64,000 nt of DNA from an uncultured Bacteroides sp. (GTDB lineage Bacteria; Bacteroidota; Bacteroidia; Bacteroidales; Bacteroidaceae), in NCBI GenBank assembly GCA_948847595.1, contig CAQOGY010000004.1, forward strand, positions 241,252 to 305,251, read 5' to 3'. Below, piece after piece: positions 1-9,421 of the stretch. The position numbers and the translations under genes are program-made. Every line of letters begins with the position of its first letter. Positions within the stretch are counted from its first letter, which is position 1. The notes under the pieces are model-generated. The model did not search any database. It was given only the letters and a program-made list of their open reading frames with translations, and was not told where the DNA came from.

Positions 1-57
1 TATCGCATGATTGCTATTACGGCAAATCAGGCTATTGCAGCAAAAAACAATAAATAA
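1..57 (+). CDS. pta: Phosphate acetyltransferase, C-terminal end (partial)
   Basis: Frame 1 is open from the window edge to a TAA at 55-57 and encodes about 18 residues ending AITANQAIAAKNNK. The AITA-Q pattern resembles the last helix of phosphotransacetylases. The stop lies 28 bases before the acetate kinase start, the usual pta-ackA arrangement, in which the enzyme converts acetyl-CoA and phosphate to acetyl phosphate. The assignment rests mostly on that neighbour because only the tail is present. Confidence 0.7.
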   Translation, partial: YRMIAITANQAIAAKNNK

Positions 58-85
58 GTATCAAGCTTTAAGTATTAAAGACAAT

Positions 86-1285
86 ATGAAAATTCTAGTA
101 TTGAACTGTGGAAGTTCATCCATCAAATATAAATTGTTCGATATGACCACCAAAGAAGTGATTGCACAAGGTGGTATCGAAAAAATCGGTCTGAAAGGCT
201 CTTTCCTTAAATTGACTTTGCCGAATGGCGAAAAGAAAGTACTCGAAAAAGACATTCCGGAACATACGATTGGTGTGGAGTTCATTCTGAATACATTGAT
301 TAGCCCGGAATACGGAGCTATCAAATCACTGGACGAAATCAATGCGGTAGGTCACCGTATGGTACACGGAGGCGAACGTTTCAGTGAATCTGTATTGCTG
401 AACAAAGAAGTACTCGAAGCTTTTGCTGCCTGCAACGACCTGGCTCCGCTTCACAATCCTGCCAACTTGAAAGGTGTGAATGCAGTTTCCGCTATTCTTC
501 CCAACATTCCGCAGGTAGGCGTATTTGATACAGCTTTCCATCAGACGATGCCGGATTATGCTTATATGTATGCTATTCCCTACGAAATGTATGAGAAATA
601 TGGCGTACGTCGTTATGGCTTCCACGGAACTTCTCACCGTTATGTTTCAAAACGTGTATGTGAGTTCCTTGGCGTTAATCCGGTAGGACAAAAAATCATC
701 ACTTGCCATATTGGTAACGGTGGTTCTATCGCTGCTATCAAGGATGGCAAATGTATAGATACTACCATGGGACTGACTCCGTTGGAAGGTTTGATGATGG
801 GTACCCGTAGCGGTGACATCGATGCCGGTGCAGTAACATTCATCATGGAAAAAGAAGGCTTGAATACGACAGGCATTTCTAACCTGCTGAACAAGAAGAG
901 CGGTGTACTGGGTATTTCCGGCGTATCAAGCGATATGCGCGAACTGCTGGCCGCTTGTGCTAACGGAAACGAAAGAGCCATCCTTGCTGAAAAGATGTAC
1001 TACTACCGTATTAAGAAATATATCGGTGCTTATGCTGCGGCATTGGGCGGTGTAGATATCATCCTGTTTACAGGTGGTGTAGGCGAAAATCAGTTTGAAT
1101 GCCGTGAATCTGTTTGTAAAGACATGGAATTCATGGGTATTAAACTGGACAATAATGTGAATGCAAAAGTTCGTGGTGAGGAAGCTATTATTTCTACTGC
1201 AGATTCTAAAGTGAAAGTAGTAGTGATTCCGACAGATGAAGAGTTGTTGATTGCATCGGATACAATGGATATTCTGAAAAAGTAA
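86..1285 (+). CDS. ackA: Acetate kinase
   Basis: This 399-residue cytoplasmic enzyme makes acetate and ATP from acetyl phosphate, the substrate-level phosphorylation step of mixed-acid fermentation. It opens with the family signature KILVLNCGSSSIKYKLF (ASKHA fold phosphate loop) and carries the second signature in VGHRMVHGGERF. Later come GFHGTSHRYV, the HIGNGGS adenosine-site loop and the FTGGVGEN loop near the C-terminus. The open frame extends 25 codons upstream, but the ATG at 86 gives the standard family length and starts exactly at the conserved N-terminus. It follows pta by 28 bases and is followed by a strong terminator. Confidence 0.97.
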   Translation: MKILVLNCGSSSIKYKLFDMTTKEVIAQGGIEKIGLKGSFLKLTLPNGEKKVLEKDIPEHTIGVEFILNTLISPEYGAIKSLDEINAVGHRMVHGGERFSESVLLNKEVLEAFAACNDLAPLHNPANLKGVNAVSAILPNIPQVGVFDTAFHQTMPDYAYMYAIPYEMYEKYGVRRYGFHGTSHRYVSKRVCEFLGVNPVGQKIITCHIGNGGSIAAIKDGKCIDTTMGLTPLEGLMMGTRSGDIDAGAVTFIMEKEGLNTTGISNLLNKKSGVLGISGVSSDMRELLAACANGNERAILAEKMYYYRIKKYIGAYAAALGGVDIILFTGGVGENQFECRESVCKDMEFMGIKLDNNVNAKVRGEEAIISTADSKVKVVVIPTDEELLIASDTMDILKK

Positions 1286-1301
1286 GAAGAACTGAGATAA
1301 T

Positions 1302-1340
1302 AAAAAAAAGGCGGCTTATCATGAAGTCGCCTTTTTTTGT
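1302..1340 (+). terminator. Terminator after pta-ackA
   Basis: An A-run, a GGCGGCT / AGTCGCC stem around an 8-base loop, and a run of seven T lie 17 bases after the ackA stop. This is a classic intrinsic terminator. The A-run on the other side would also let it work leftward. Confidence 0.85.
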
Positions 1341-1443
1341 TAACTCTTTTATAAGTCTCGTTTTTTTTACCTTACTTTGTGCTTCAAATCAATATTCGTT
1401 TTATTGGATTTACGCAAAATCGTTATTTTATAAATTCATTGAT

Positions 1444-2535
1444 ATGCGCTATTCTGTCATAATTCCCGTTTACAATCGTCCCGATGAGGTGGATGAATTG
1501 CTGCAAAGTCTCACTGTACAGTGTTTTAAAGATTTTGAAGTAGTTATTGTTGAAGATGGTTCGTCCATCCCTTGTAAGGAAGTGGCAGATCGGTATACAG
1601 ATCGGTTGGACATCAAGTATTTCTCTAAACCCAATTCCGGACCGGGGCAGACCCGTAACTACGGAGCGGAGCGAAGCGAAGGAGAATATTTTATCATACT
1701 GGACTCTGATGTCATTTTGCCCGAAGGATATTTTGACGCGATAGAGAAGGAGCTTCAGTCTTCTCCAGCCGACGCGTTCGGTGGTCCCGACCGTGCGCAC
1801 GATTCTTTTACGGATATTCAGAAAGCTATCAACTACTCGATGACTTCCTTTTTTACAACAGGCGGTATCCGTGGCGGAAAAAAGAAGATGGACAAGTTTT
1901 ATCCTCGTAGCTTCAATATGGGGATTCGTCGCGAAGTGTATGAAGCTTTGGGGGGATTCTCTAAAATGCGCTTCGGGGAAGATATCGACTTCAGTATCCG
2001 TATTTTTAAAGGTGGCTATACTTGTCGTCTTTTCCCCGATGCGTGGGTATATCACAAACGTCGGACAGACTTGAAGAAGTTCTTTAAGCAAGTCCATAAC
2101 TCCGGCATTGCCCGCATTAACCTTTATAAGAAATATCCCGATTCGTTGAAATTGGTGCATTTGCTACCGGCAGTGTTCACGCTGGGAGTCTCTTTGCTTT
2201 TATTACTGACTCTTTTGGGGTTGGGGCTCGTTTTGTTAGCTTTTTATCTACTATATTCCAAAACGGTTCCCGGGTGTGCGACAGGTGAGATGGCACTTCT
2301 GTTTTTAGGATTTGCCGCCATGTTGGCAGCACCTCTTCCCTTACTGCTCTATTCCTTGGTGGTTTGCGTGGATTCGACAATCAGAAATCGCAGTTTATGG
2401 ATTGGAATGCTTTCGATTACTGCTTCCTTTATACAACTAATTGGTTATGGAACGGGATTCTGGCGTGCATGGTGGCAGCGTTGTATAAGAGGAAAGGACG
2501 AATTCGAGGCGTTTCAAAAGAATTTTTATAAGTAA
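1444..2535 (+). CDS. Family 2 glycosyltransferase with C-terminal membrane segments
   Basis: This 363-residue protein is a GT-A fold glycosyltransferase. The N-terminus RYSVIIPVYNRPDEVDELL is typical of GT2, followed by VVIVEDGSS (nucleotide-sugar binding) and a DSDVILP metal-binding DxD-type motif near residue 95. FGEDIDFSIR and a basic YHKRRTDLKKFFKQ segment follow. Residues about 235-325 form two or three hydrophobic segments, so it is anchored to the inner membrane and probably acts on a lipid-linked acceptor. Donor and acceptor cannot be read from sequence. The frame is open upstream, but the ATG at 1444 starts at the conserved strand; the earlier Met overlaps the ackA terminator. A TTACTTTG element at about 1372 may be its promoter. 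Confidence 0.85.
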   Translation: MRYSVIIPVYNRPDEVDELLQSLTVQCFKDFEVVIVEDGSSIPCKEVADRYTDRLDIKYFSKPNSGPGQTRNYGAERSEGEYFIILDSDVILPEGYFDAIEKELQSSPADAFGGPDRAHDSFTDIQKAINYSMTSFFTTGGIRGGKKKMDKFYPRSFNMGIRREVYEALGGFSKMRFGEDIDFSIRIFKGGYTCRLFPDAWVYHKRRTDLKKFFKQVHNSGIARINLYKKYPDSLKLVHLLPAVFTLGVSLLLLLTLLGLGLVLLAFYLLYSKTVPGCATGEMALLFLGFAAMLAAPLPLLLYSLVVCVDSTIRNRSLWIGMLSITASFIQLIGYGTGFWRAWWQRCIRGKDEFEAFQKNFYK

Positions 2536-2546
2536 GTGATTTGATT

Positions 2547-3242
2547 ATGGAAAGCAAACACAAACTATCCATCAACCAGTGGGCGCTGGAAGACCGTCCC
2601 CGGGAGAAGATGATGGAGAAAGGAGCAGCCGCATTGAGTGATGCCGAACTACTCGCCATATTAATCGGCTCCGGAAATACGGAAGAAAGTGCTGTCGAAC
2701 TGATGAGGCGTTTGCTTCTCTCTTGTGATAACAATCTGAACTCCTTGGCAAAGTGGGAAGTCTGCGACTATTCCCGTTTTAAAGGAATGGGACCGGCAAA
2801 GAGCATCACTGTAATGGCTGCCCTGGAACTCGGCAAGCGACGGAAACTGCAAAATATCCAAGAACGCCCCCGCATCTCTTGTTCAAGAGATATTTATGAC
2901 ATCTTCCAGCCTGTCATGTGCGACCTTGAACAGGAAGAATTCTGGGTATTATTATTGAATCAGGCGACGAGACTGATCGATAAGGTACGTATCAGCACCG
3001 GCGGAATAGACGGAACGTATACGGATGTACGTACCATTCTTCGGGAAGCATTGCTGCAGAGAGCCACGCAAATAGCCGTAGTGCATAACCATCCTTCGGG
3101 AAATATCCAACCCAGCCAACCGGACCGGACGTTGACGGAACACATCCGCCGGGCAGCCGACACAATGAACATTCGCCTGATAGACCACGTTATTGTTTGT
3201 GAGGATAAGTTTTACAGTTTTGCCGACGAAGGGCTGCTCTGA
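2547..3242 (+). CDS. radC: RadC family JAB-domain protein
   Basis: This is a 231-residue protein with an N-terminal helix-hairpin-helix region (PREKMMEKGAAALSDAELLAILIGSG, then FKGMGPAKS) and a C-terminal JAB/MPN-like domain carrying the metal-site motif HNHPSGNIQPSQPD. This is the full domain set of RadC (formerly DUF2466). Despite the name, a role in DNA repair is not established; related JAB domains are metalloproteases. An alternative TTG start lies two codons upstream. It follows the glycosyltransferase by 11 bases and is probably read with it. Confidence 0.9.
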   Translation: MESKHKLSINQWALEDRPREKMMEKGAAALSDAELLAILIGSGNTEESAVELMRRLLLSCDNNLNSLAKWEVCDYSRFKGMGPAKSITVMAALELGKRRKLQNIQERPRISCSRDIYDIFQPVMCDLEQEEFWVLLLNQATRLIDKVRISTGGIDGTYTDVRTILREALLQRATQIAVVHNHPSGNIQPSQPDRTLTEHIRRAADTMNIRLIDHVIVCEDKFYSFADEGLL

Positions 3243-3255
3243 ATAAATTTATTCT

Positions 3256-3263
3256 TATCTTTG
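3256..3263 (+). promoter_or_regulatory. Putative -7 element for the DUF59 gene
   Basis: TATCTTTG matches the Bacteroidetes -7 consensus TAnnTTTG and lies 26 bases before the DUF59 start codon. No convincing TTTG is seen about 20 bases upstream. Confidence 0.45.
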
Positions 3264-3289
3264 CAATACATATTAATAAGGAAAGCCCT

Positions 3290-3601
3290 ATGGAAAAATT
3301 TAAAATAGAAGAAAAGATCGTAGCCATGCTAAAGACGGTGTACGATCCTGAGATTCCGGTGAATGTATACGATCTTGGACTGATTTATAAAATAGACGTC
3401 TCAGACAATGGGGAAGTGGCGCTTGATATGACTCTGACTGCTCCCAACTGTCCGGCAGCCGATTTCATCATGGAAGATATCCGCCAGAAAGTAGAATCGG
3501 TGGAAGGAGTGACATCTGCCACTATCAACCTTGTGTTCGAACCGGAATGGGATAAAGATATGATGAGTGAGGAAGCAAAACTGGAACTCGGATTCCTGTA
3601 A
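3290..3601 (+). CDS. DUF59/MIP18 family protein, probable Fe-S assembly factor
   Basis: This 103-residue protein is a single MIP18 (DUF59) domain with the signature VYDPEIPVNVYDLGLIYKI and the conserved cysteine in LTAPNCPAADFI. The fold is that of SufT and the N-terminal domain of ApbC/Mrp, which help mature iron-sulfur proteins in the cytoplasm. No suf genes are nearby, so the specific partner is unknown. The LpxH-type gene follows after 46 bases of A/T-rich sequence. Confidence 0.88.
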   Translation: MEKFKIEEKIVAMLKTVYDPEIPVNVYDLGLIYKIDVSDNGEVALDMTLTAPNCPAADFIMEDIRQKVESVEGVTSATINLVFEPEWDKDMMSEEAKLELGFL

Positions 3602-3647
3602 ATTCATAGCTCAAAATATAAAACTGATAACTCTAAACTCAAAACTC

Positions 3648-4412
3648 ATGAAGAACGTTTATTTCCTTTCCGATGCGCATCTTGGTTCCCGTGCCATAGA
3701 ACATGGACGTACACAGGAACGGCGCTTGGTGAACTTCCTCGACAGTATCAAGCATAAAGCTTCTGCCGTTTACCTGTTGGGAGATATGTTCGATTTTTGG
3801 TATGAATTCCGGTTAGTGGTTCCCAAAGGATACACCCGCTTTTTAGGAAAGCTTTCCGAACTCACGGATATGGGAGTGGAGGTACATTTCTTTACCGGCA
3901 ACCATGATATCTGGTGTGGGGATTATCTTTCTAAAGAATGCGGAGTGATTATTCATCGTGAAGCATTGACTACCGAAATATACGGAAAAGAGTTTTATCT
4001 GGCTCACGGTGACGGACTGGGTGACCCAGACAAGAAGTTTAAGTTGCTGCGCTGGATGTTTCACAGTACAACACTTCAGACACTGTTTTCTGCCATCCAT
4101 CCCCGTTGGAGTGTGGAATTGGGCTTGACGTGGGCAAAACATAGCCGCGAAAAGCGGGTGGACGGCAAAGAACCGGATTACATGGGGGAGAATAAGGAAC
4201 ATCTGGTACTTTATACAAAAGAATATCTGAAGAGTCATCCTAATATCAACTTCTTCATTTATGGCCATCGTCACATTGAACTGGATTTAATGTTGAGTGC
4301 TACTTCCCGTGTGCTGATTCTTGGAGACTGGATTAACTATTTCTCCTATGCGGTATTCGATGGGGAGAATCTATTTTTGGAAGAGTATATAGAAGGAGAA
4401 ACACAAGTTTGA
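3648..4412 (+). CDS. lpxH: UDP-2,3-diacylglucosamine hydrolase-like metallophosphoesterase
   Basis: This 254-residue calcineurin-like phosphoesterase has all five metal-binding motifs in order: SDAHLGS (D9, H11), LGDMFDFW, TGNHDIW, AHGDGLGD and IYGHRHIE. The layout, with a helical insert rich in R and W between the GNHD and HGDG motifs, fits LpxH. LpxH removes UMP from UDP-2,3-diacylglucosamine to give lipid X in lipid A synthesis, at the inner face of the inner membrane. The open frame extends upstream into the DUF59 gene, but the ATG at 3648 begins at the first core strand. Another phosphoesterase of the same superfamily is possible. Confidence 0.85.
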   Translation: MKNVYFLSDAHLGSRAIEHGRTQERRLVNFLDSIKHKASAVYLLGDMFDFWYEFRLVVPKGYTRFLGKLSELTDMGVEVHFFTGNHDIWCGDYLSKECGVIIHREALTTEIYGKEFYLAHGDGLGDPDKKFKLLRWMFHSTTLQTLFSAIHPRWSVELGLTWAKHSREKRVDGKEPDYMGENKEHLVLYTKEYLKSHPNINFFIYGHRHIELDLMLSATSRVLILGDWINYFSYAVFDGENLFLEEYIEGETQV

Positions 4413-4479
4413 TTCTTATTCCATTAAAAAGTGGAAATTCCGATTGATATAAGGTTTCTTGAAGATAGATAGAAACCGG

Positions 4480-4547
4480 AAAAAGTCAAGACCACGTCTT
4501 CAGATTCATTTCATAAGAATAGAATAAATCTGAAGACGTGGTCTTGA
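4480..4547 (-). terminator. Terminator of the sus operon, 21-bp perfect stem
   Basis: Two perfectly complementary 21-base arms (4486-4506 and 4527-4547) flank a 20-base loop. Read leftward, the stem is followed by CTTTTTCC, so it best fits termination of the susG transcript, whose stop is 6 bases away. It also closes the rightward lpxH transcript region. Confidence 0.8.
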
Positions 4548-4552
4548 TGTAT

Positions 4553-6631
4553 TTAGTTGCCCAACTTGAATACTACAGAGGCGTATCCTCCCAGTTTCAA
4601 GGTGTAACTGTCGCTGTCTGTATTTTGTTGAGTTTCGCCATTCACAAACAATACTTTCTCAATCTTGTCTGTCAGCGGAAGTTGCATGGCCGTTCCGCCG
4701 AAATTATGGATGACAAGCAGTTTCTCGTTGTCCTTGGTCATATACCAGGCAGCAATCGGCTTATAGTCTTTCTCCTGTGATTCGTTGTAGACGGAATGTT
4801 TGGTCATACTTCCTTCTGCCAGTGCCGGATAGGTGTTGCGCAATCGGGTGAGGGAGAAATATATGTTCAGAAGTGAATGGGTATCGGCTTGTTGGTCCGC
4901 TACCGTTTTCACATTTTTCGAAACGGTGGCATCCGTCTTGTCTGTGTAGTTGGTAGTGTAGCTATCTCCCCATAGCATCGGGCTGCGCACATATTCGTCT
5001 CCGTTACCCTTTGTTCCGTAAAGTCCCAGTTCTTCACCGTAATAGATGTAAGGATGTCCGGCGGAAGTGAGTAAGACGGCGGCGGCCAGTTTGCATTTGT
5101 CGGCGGATTTACCCAACTTGGACGATGTACGGTCTTCGTCATGGTTACTCAGTTTCGTTGCTTCGATGTAATCGCTTCGATAGTTGGCGTATTTCTGTTG
5201 GTAAGAAAGGATGTCTTTGGCAAAATAACATCCGGTACTATTATTGATTCCCCATTCCAGACGATACCAGAAGGAAAATTCAAAAAGGGCGGGCAGACCT
5301 TTATAATAAGGAGCTACTTTATCGTATTCCGATAACACTTCGCCTACCATATAGAAGTCGTCCGTATGTCCTTTTTGTTTGTAATAGGCGTTCATATCTT
5401 CATAGAACATTTTCAGGAAACGAGGATTTTCTTCGCTGGTCTCACTGTGGTAGATGTGCTTCACGGCGTCGAGGCGGAGGCCGTCCACACCACGGGCGAT
5501 CCATCCTTTGGCGGCGTCTGCTATTGCCTGATATGCCGGTGATTCGCCTGCCTGGTCTACAGGGCCGTAGTTAAGGTCGGCAAACCAGTCGGTGCAGAAA
5601 TGAGAATGGAAATAGGTGATCTGCTGGCTGTCGAACATGATGTTGGCAGGGTTGCCGGCGTTGGTCAGTTTGAAATCCTTGTTCAGCGTGAGTTTCTCGG
5701 ACGAGGAAGAGGCGCCGTATTTTGTTCCGGATGGCCAGGAAGAAGCATTGCTGGTACGGATCAGAAGCCCCCAAGTGGACTCAAAGTCGACGGTGAGTTC
5801 ATAGATGTTGTTTCCTTTGTCATAAAACTTTTTACAGATGTCTTCTCCGTAGTATAAGTATTTGGCGTTGTCGGTACCTGTGTCTGGATTATCCTCGTCT
5901 GCTTTGGTGCCTGTGGAAACGACAAGGATGGGGGAAGATGCGTTGCTCCAGTCCAGTGTAAATTTCAGCAGTCCTTTCACGGCAGCGGTCTCGTCAGAAA
6001 CCTGAAACCATTCTGCGGCATTGTATCCGGCTGCTCCTTCTTGGGTGATCATGGCGATTTTGCCTGCTGCGATATCTGTTTTCGGGTCTTCAGAGAAAGA
6101 ATAATAATTGCGATACGGGCTTTCGGATGATGAACTAGCTTCGGTGAACCACGGGTGGGCAGTGCCGGTGTGGTTCATTACGTAGTCCAGATAAATCTTG
6201 ATGCCTCGGTTGTGGGCTTCTGTAACCAGACGGTCGAAGTCGCTTTCTGTGCCGAGCTGCGGATTGACTTTGGTGTAGTCTGTGACGTCATATCCGTGAT
6301 AAGACATACAGGGGTGGATGGGAGAGAGCCAGAGGGCTTTCACGCCTAGTTGGTTGAGATAGTCCAGCTTTTGGGTGACGCCATTCAGGTCTCCATATCC
6401 GTCTCCGTCGCTGTCGGCGAAGGAATAGACCAGTAACTGGTAGGAGATATCTGCCCGTTTGGTCTCGTCCCATGTGTCGGGAGAGGCGGTAAGTGCGGTC
6501 CATTGCCCTTCGATGGGCGGTTCGGGTTCTGGAGCAGGCTCGGTGATATTTTTGTCATCGCTGCAAGCGGTCATGAATGCCATGAGCATTGACAACCACA
6601 AAAGAGATAATAAGTGGAGATGTTTATTCAT
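4553..6631 (-). CDS. susG: SusG, surface alpha-amylase lipoprotein
   Basis: This 692-residue GH13 amylase hydrolyses alpha-1,4 bonds of starch at the cell surface, making oligosaccharides for SusC/D. A signal peptide ends in the lipobox MTAC (lipidated C23), followed by SDDKN, an acidic surface-export type sequence. The GH13 core begins around residue 60. Catalytic residues, counted directly, are D388 in GLRLDAV, E431 in VGEVLS and D498 in SNHDED. A segment at roughly 216-335 interrupts the barrel; in B. thetaiotaomicron this is the CBM58 starch-binding module. It is the last gene of the operon, 109 bases after susF. Confidence 0.97.
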   Translation of the reverse strand: MNKHLHLLSLLWLSMLMAFMTACSDDKNITEPAPEPEPPIEGQWTALTASPDTWDETKRADISYQLLVYSFADSDGDGYGDLNGVTQKLDYLNQLGVKALWLSPIHPCMSYHGYDVTDYTKVNPQLGTESDFDRLVTEAHNRGIKIYLDYVMNHTGTAHPWFTEASSSSESPYRNYYSFSEDPKTDIAAGKIAMITQEGAAGYNAAEWFQVSDETAAVKGLLKFTLDWSNASSPILVVSTGTKADEDNPDTGTDNAKYLYYGEDICKKFYDKGNNIYELTVDFESTWGLLIRTSNASSWPSGTKYGASSSSEKLTLNKDFKLTNAGNPANIMFDSQQITYFHSHFCTDWFADLNYGPVDQAGESPAYQAIADAAKGWIARGVDGLRLDAVKHIYHSETSEENPRFLKMFYEDMNAYYKQKGHTDDFYMVGEVLSEYDKVAPYYKGLPALFEFSFWYRLEWGINNSTGCYFAKDILSYQQKYANYRSDYIEATKLSNHDEDRTSSKLGKSADKCKLAAAVLLTSAGHPYIYYGEELGLYGTKGNGDEYVRSPMLWGDSYTTNYTDKTDATVSKNVKTVADQQADTHSLLNIYFSLTRLRNTYPALAEGSMTKHSVYNESQEKDYKPIAAWYMTKDNEKLLVIHNFGGTAMQLPLTDKIEKVLFVNGETQQNTDSDSYTLKLGGYASVVFKLGN

Positions 6632-6677
6632 AATGATGATGTATTAAAGACAATAAATGTAGTCTCTTAAAAAACAG

Positions 6678-6712
6678 TGGCCGCCCCGATTCCATTGTAT
6701 TCGCGACGGCCA
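6678..6712 (-). other. GC-rich intercistronic hairpin between susF and susG
   Basis: TGGCCG (6678-6683) and CGGCCA (6707-6712) can pair around a 23-base loop in the 109-base gap. No T-run follows leftward. It could reduce read-through or stabilise an mRNA end, but the stem is short. Confidence 0.3.
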
Positions 6713-6740
6713 TTCCCTGTTTCCCTGATTTCTTGTAGTA

Positions 6741-8198
6741 TTATTCGATGCGGCCTGTTCCGTTGCCAAAGTTCAGATAAACCTTTTGTCCGGTTTTACC
6801 TTGTACCGCAGCTTGGTCACCACCGTTGCCCCGGTAAGTTATTTGTCCGTCGAAGATGATAAATTCTGTTTTCCACCAGTCGCCGGCAGAGACAGCTTTC
6901 GGATTTACGCAGATTCGTACTGCGCCATCTTTCAGGAATGCCGGAGAAACAAATTCACCATCAGCCGTTCCGGGCACGGTAAATAAGTCCTGTTCTACCA
7001 GTTGCGCGTCCCAGCCGTTGTATGAGGTATCGCCCATCAGATATACATTCGGCTTTTCAAATTCTATCGCTTTGTCATCGCCGATAACGGAGACATATAC
7101 TAAGTACCAGCCGGCTATACCGACTTTTATGTTGCCGCCCTCGTCCGACAATCCGGCAAGGTCTTTGGATTCCTGTGAGATAGCATCTACAAAGCCGAAG
7201 TCATTGCCCCAGTTGGCTTGCGGTGCAAACTTCACCTGATCGTTAGCAGCGAAATAGAAGATTCCCCAGAAAGTTCCTTTCGTTCCGTTGACCGGAACAA
7301 GTGCTTTCCAAGCATTCGGATCACCGGCAGGAGTTCCCCAGTTGTATGCGCTGCCGGTCATATAAAGTTCGGTGGGCGCACTGTTGTCTTTCACTGTAAA
7401 ACGGTAGTTGAAGGCATCGAACGAGATTTTGATCTTACCGTCCAGTGCTGTATTAATGGCTCCCGCATTTGTCCAGCTAACAAAATTATCACCGGAGTCA
7501 TCACCGTCTACACTACTTCCCAAGGCTTTGGTCCAGTCTATGTCGTTTCCGTTAATAGCTGAAGCCGGGAAAATCTTGAAGTTCGAAGTACTTTCTATTT
7601 CTGCTTCCAGTATATACAGGTTTTCATCGAGAGCGTCCTTCTTCATCTGTTGGGCACTGTTGCCGTCCCAGCCTGTGAAATCACCGACTATATAATAGCC
7701 GTCGGGATCAACAGCCGGAGTTGTGGCAGGCTGCAAGGTGATGCTTACTTCATTTCCCACCAGTTGAATACCTTCACCGGAAGGAGTTACGGCAGAAGCA
7801 TTAATAGAGATTTTCAATTCACGTACCACGCTTGCACGGCTTTTGTAGGCTTCCTGCGTCACACTGTCCAGTTGTGCCAAGGCTACTTTAAAGACATGAT
7901 CTTCCGTCATGGAAAATGGAATGGTGTGATTCTCATTCAGTGTCAAAGAGTTGACAGCAATCTTACTGCCTTCTTCGGCTGTGGTCGAGCTTAACTTTGC
8001 AATTTCTACGGAATCGGCTGTGGCCGCATCCATGACGATGCTGGCGTCTTTGCCTGCTGTGAAAGTTGCAGTCAACTGTCCCGCTGACTCTTCCTGGGGA
8101 TTGGACTGGGGATCAGCCCAGTCCTTGAAATCTTCGTTACAGGCAGAAAACCCGATTGCTGCCAGAAACATCCCTATGTATATTAAATGTTTTTTCAT
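6741..8198 (-). CDS. susF: SusF, surface starch-binding lipoprotein
   Basis: This 485-residue non-enzymatic glucan-binding lipoprotein sits in the outer membrane. The signal peptide ends at the lipobox FSAC-NED. A beta-rich N-terminal region is followed by SusE/F-type modules with YYIVGDFTGWDGN, LYMTGSAYNWG and VYLMGDTSYNGW. Three such repeats agree with the three starch-binding modules known for SusF. The C-terminal block (WWKTEFIIFDGQITYRG...VYLNFGNGTG) closely parallels the end of SusE, showing common descent. It is transcribed after susE, 25 bases downstream. Confidence 0.96.
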   Translation of the reverse strand: MKKHLIYIGMFLAAIGFSACNEDFKDWADPQSNPQEESAGQLTATFTAGKDASIVMDAATADSVEIAKLSSTTAEEGSKIAVNSLTLNENHTIPFSMTEDHVFKVALAQLDSVTQEAYKSRASVVRELKISINASAVTPSGEGIQLVGNEVSITLQPATTPAVDPDGYYIVGDFTGWDGNSAQQMKKDALDENLYILEAEIESTSNFKIFPASAINGNDIDWTKALGSSVDGDDSGDNFVSWTNAGAINTALDGKIKISFDAFNYRFTVKDNSAPTELYMTGSAYNWGTPAGDPNAWKALVPVNGTKGTFWGIFYFAANDQVKFAPQANWGNDFGFVDAISQESKDLAGLSDEGGNIKVGIAGWYLVYVSVIGDDKAIEFEKPNVYLMGDTSYNGWDAQLVEQDLFTVPGTADGEFVSPAFLKDGAVRICVNPKAVSAGDWWKTEFIIFDGQITYRGNGGDQAAVQGKTGQKVYLNFGNGTGRIE

Positions 8199-8223
8199 GA
8201 TGAATCGTTCTTTTTAAAGTTAA

Positions 8224-9387
8224 TTACTTCTTTTCTCCTGTACCTGCCGTGAAGTTCAGATGGATCACATTGCCGGCTGAACCTTGTACGGAATAACCGT
8301 CTCCCTTTTCTGTCCAACTGTCAATAAGGTTGAAATCACGATAGAAGATTTCACCGTCATGGAGTGTAAACTCAGTTCTCCACCAGTCGAGGTCTGTCTT
8401 GAAGCACATACGGACTTCTCCGCTTGCAGTCATGGCAGGAGATACGAAGTTACCGTCTTTGGTGGCGGGAACCGTAAACTTCCATTCGTCGTTGAATGCC
8501 CATGAACCGCCGGTTGTGTTACCGAACAAATACACTTCAGCTGGGTAGAAAGTAATGGTAAACTGATAATCATCCCCTTTGACAGCCGCTTTGACGTAGA
8601 AGAGATACCATCCGGCGTTTTCTACGACGAAGTTGTCACTGCCGCTGACTCCTGCTCCGGCTTTGTCGGTAACCGTCACGCGGTTGTCGTTAATACCGAT
8701 ATACTCGTTTTCCTTTGTTCCGAACTTGAACTCGGAGTTGGCATCGAAGTAAATCATTGAATAGAACTGACCGTCCATACCGTAGACACCTGCCATCGGT
8801 TTCCATACTTTCCAGTCGGTATCCAGCATAGAACCTACAATGAACATAGTCTTGGGAGGTGTCAATGAGCTGGTGCTCTTGGAAATCAGAACGTTGGGTA
8901 ACTCAATCACATTGGAAAAACATACTCCTTTTCCACTGCTTGTGATGTTGGCCTTCAGGCGGATATATACAGCTACCGGTTCGGTAGGGAGTTCTGCCTG
9001 CTCTCCGTTCACGGCCGTCCACAAGTCGAGAAGCGCATTGTTGAGTTCGGAAGCATCCACATTGATCTTTGCTGTCGGGGAGGTGCTTTCCAACACTGTA
9101 TAGTTGGCTTTGCTCTCATCTGTCGCTTCTATGAAATCCTGTTCAAATGAGGCTTGTACCGTGTAGGTGGTAGCTGCCGGAAAACCGTAGTCCGGTTGCG
9201 AACAAGTGAGTTCTACAGTTTGGGCATTCTTCAGGTCATATACATTGTTGGCTGCATACGCGGGCGTATTGAGCGTGAATGTATCGGGTTCGTTCAGGAT
9301 CGGATTGCTGTCATTGTCTGTTTCGCAGGCTGTAAATAGAGGCAGTGCGAAGGTGACAGCGAGTAATATGTTGGATATTTTTTTCAT
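8224..9387 (-). CDS. susE: SusE, surface starch-binding lipoprotein
   Basis: This is a 387-residue outer-membrane lipoprotein with lipobox FTAC-ETDND. The N-terminal region (TFTLNTPAYAANNVYDLKNAQTVEL in short pieces) matches the SusE N-terminal Ig-like domain. Two later modules begin FIVGSMLDTDW and VYLFGNTTGGSW and correspond to the two glucan-binding modules known for SusE. The end, WWRTEFTLHDGEIFYRD, mirrors the SusF end. SusE and SusF hold starch and affect the length of imported oligosaccharides. It lies 34 bases after susD. Confidence 0.96.
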   Translation of the reverse strand: MKKISNILLAVTFALPLFTACETDNDSNPILNEPDTFTLNTPAYAANNVYDLKNAQTVELTCSQPDYGFPAATTYTVQASFEQDFIEATDESKANYTVLESTSPTAKINVDASELNNALLDLWTAVNGEQAELPTEPVAVYIRLKANITSSGKGVCFSNVIELPNVLISKSTSSLTPPKTMFIVGSMLDTDWKVWKPMAGVYGMDGQFYSMIYFDANSEFKFGTKENEYIGINDNRVTVTDKAGAGVSGSDNFVVENAGWYLFYVKAAVKGDDYQFTITFYPAEVYLFGNTTGGSWAFNDEWKFTVPATKDGNFVSPAMTASGEVRMCFKTDLDWWRTEFTLHDGEIFYRDFNLIDSWTEKGDGYSVQGSAGNVIHLNFTAGTGEKK

Positions 9388-9421
9388 AATGGCATTCTTT
9401 TATATAAGGATGAACTCTTGG

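Noticed and set aside
1423..2160. 245-codon leftward frame inside the glycosyltransferase
   Set aside because: Antisense to conserved GT2 motifs, with no own promoter or pattern.
4538..4780. 80-codon rightward frame over the sus terminator
   Set aside because: Starts in the terminator stem and is antisense to the susG 3' end.
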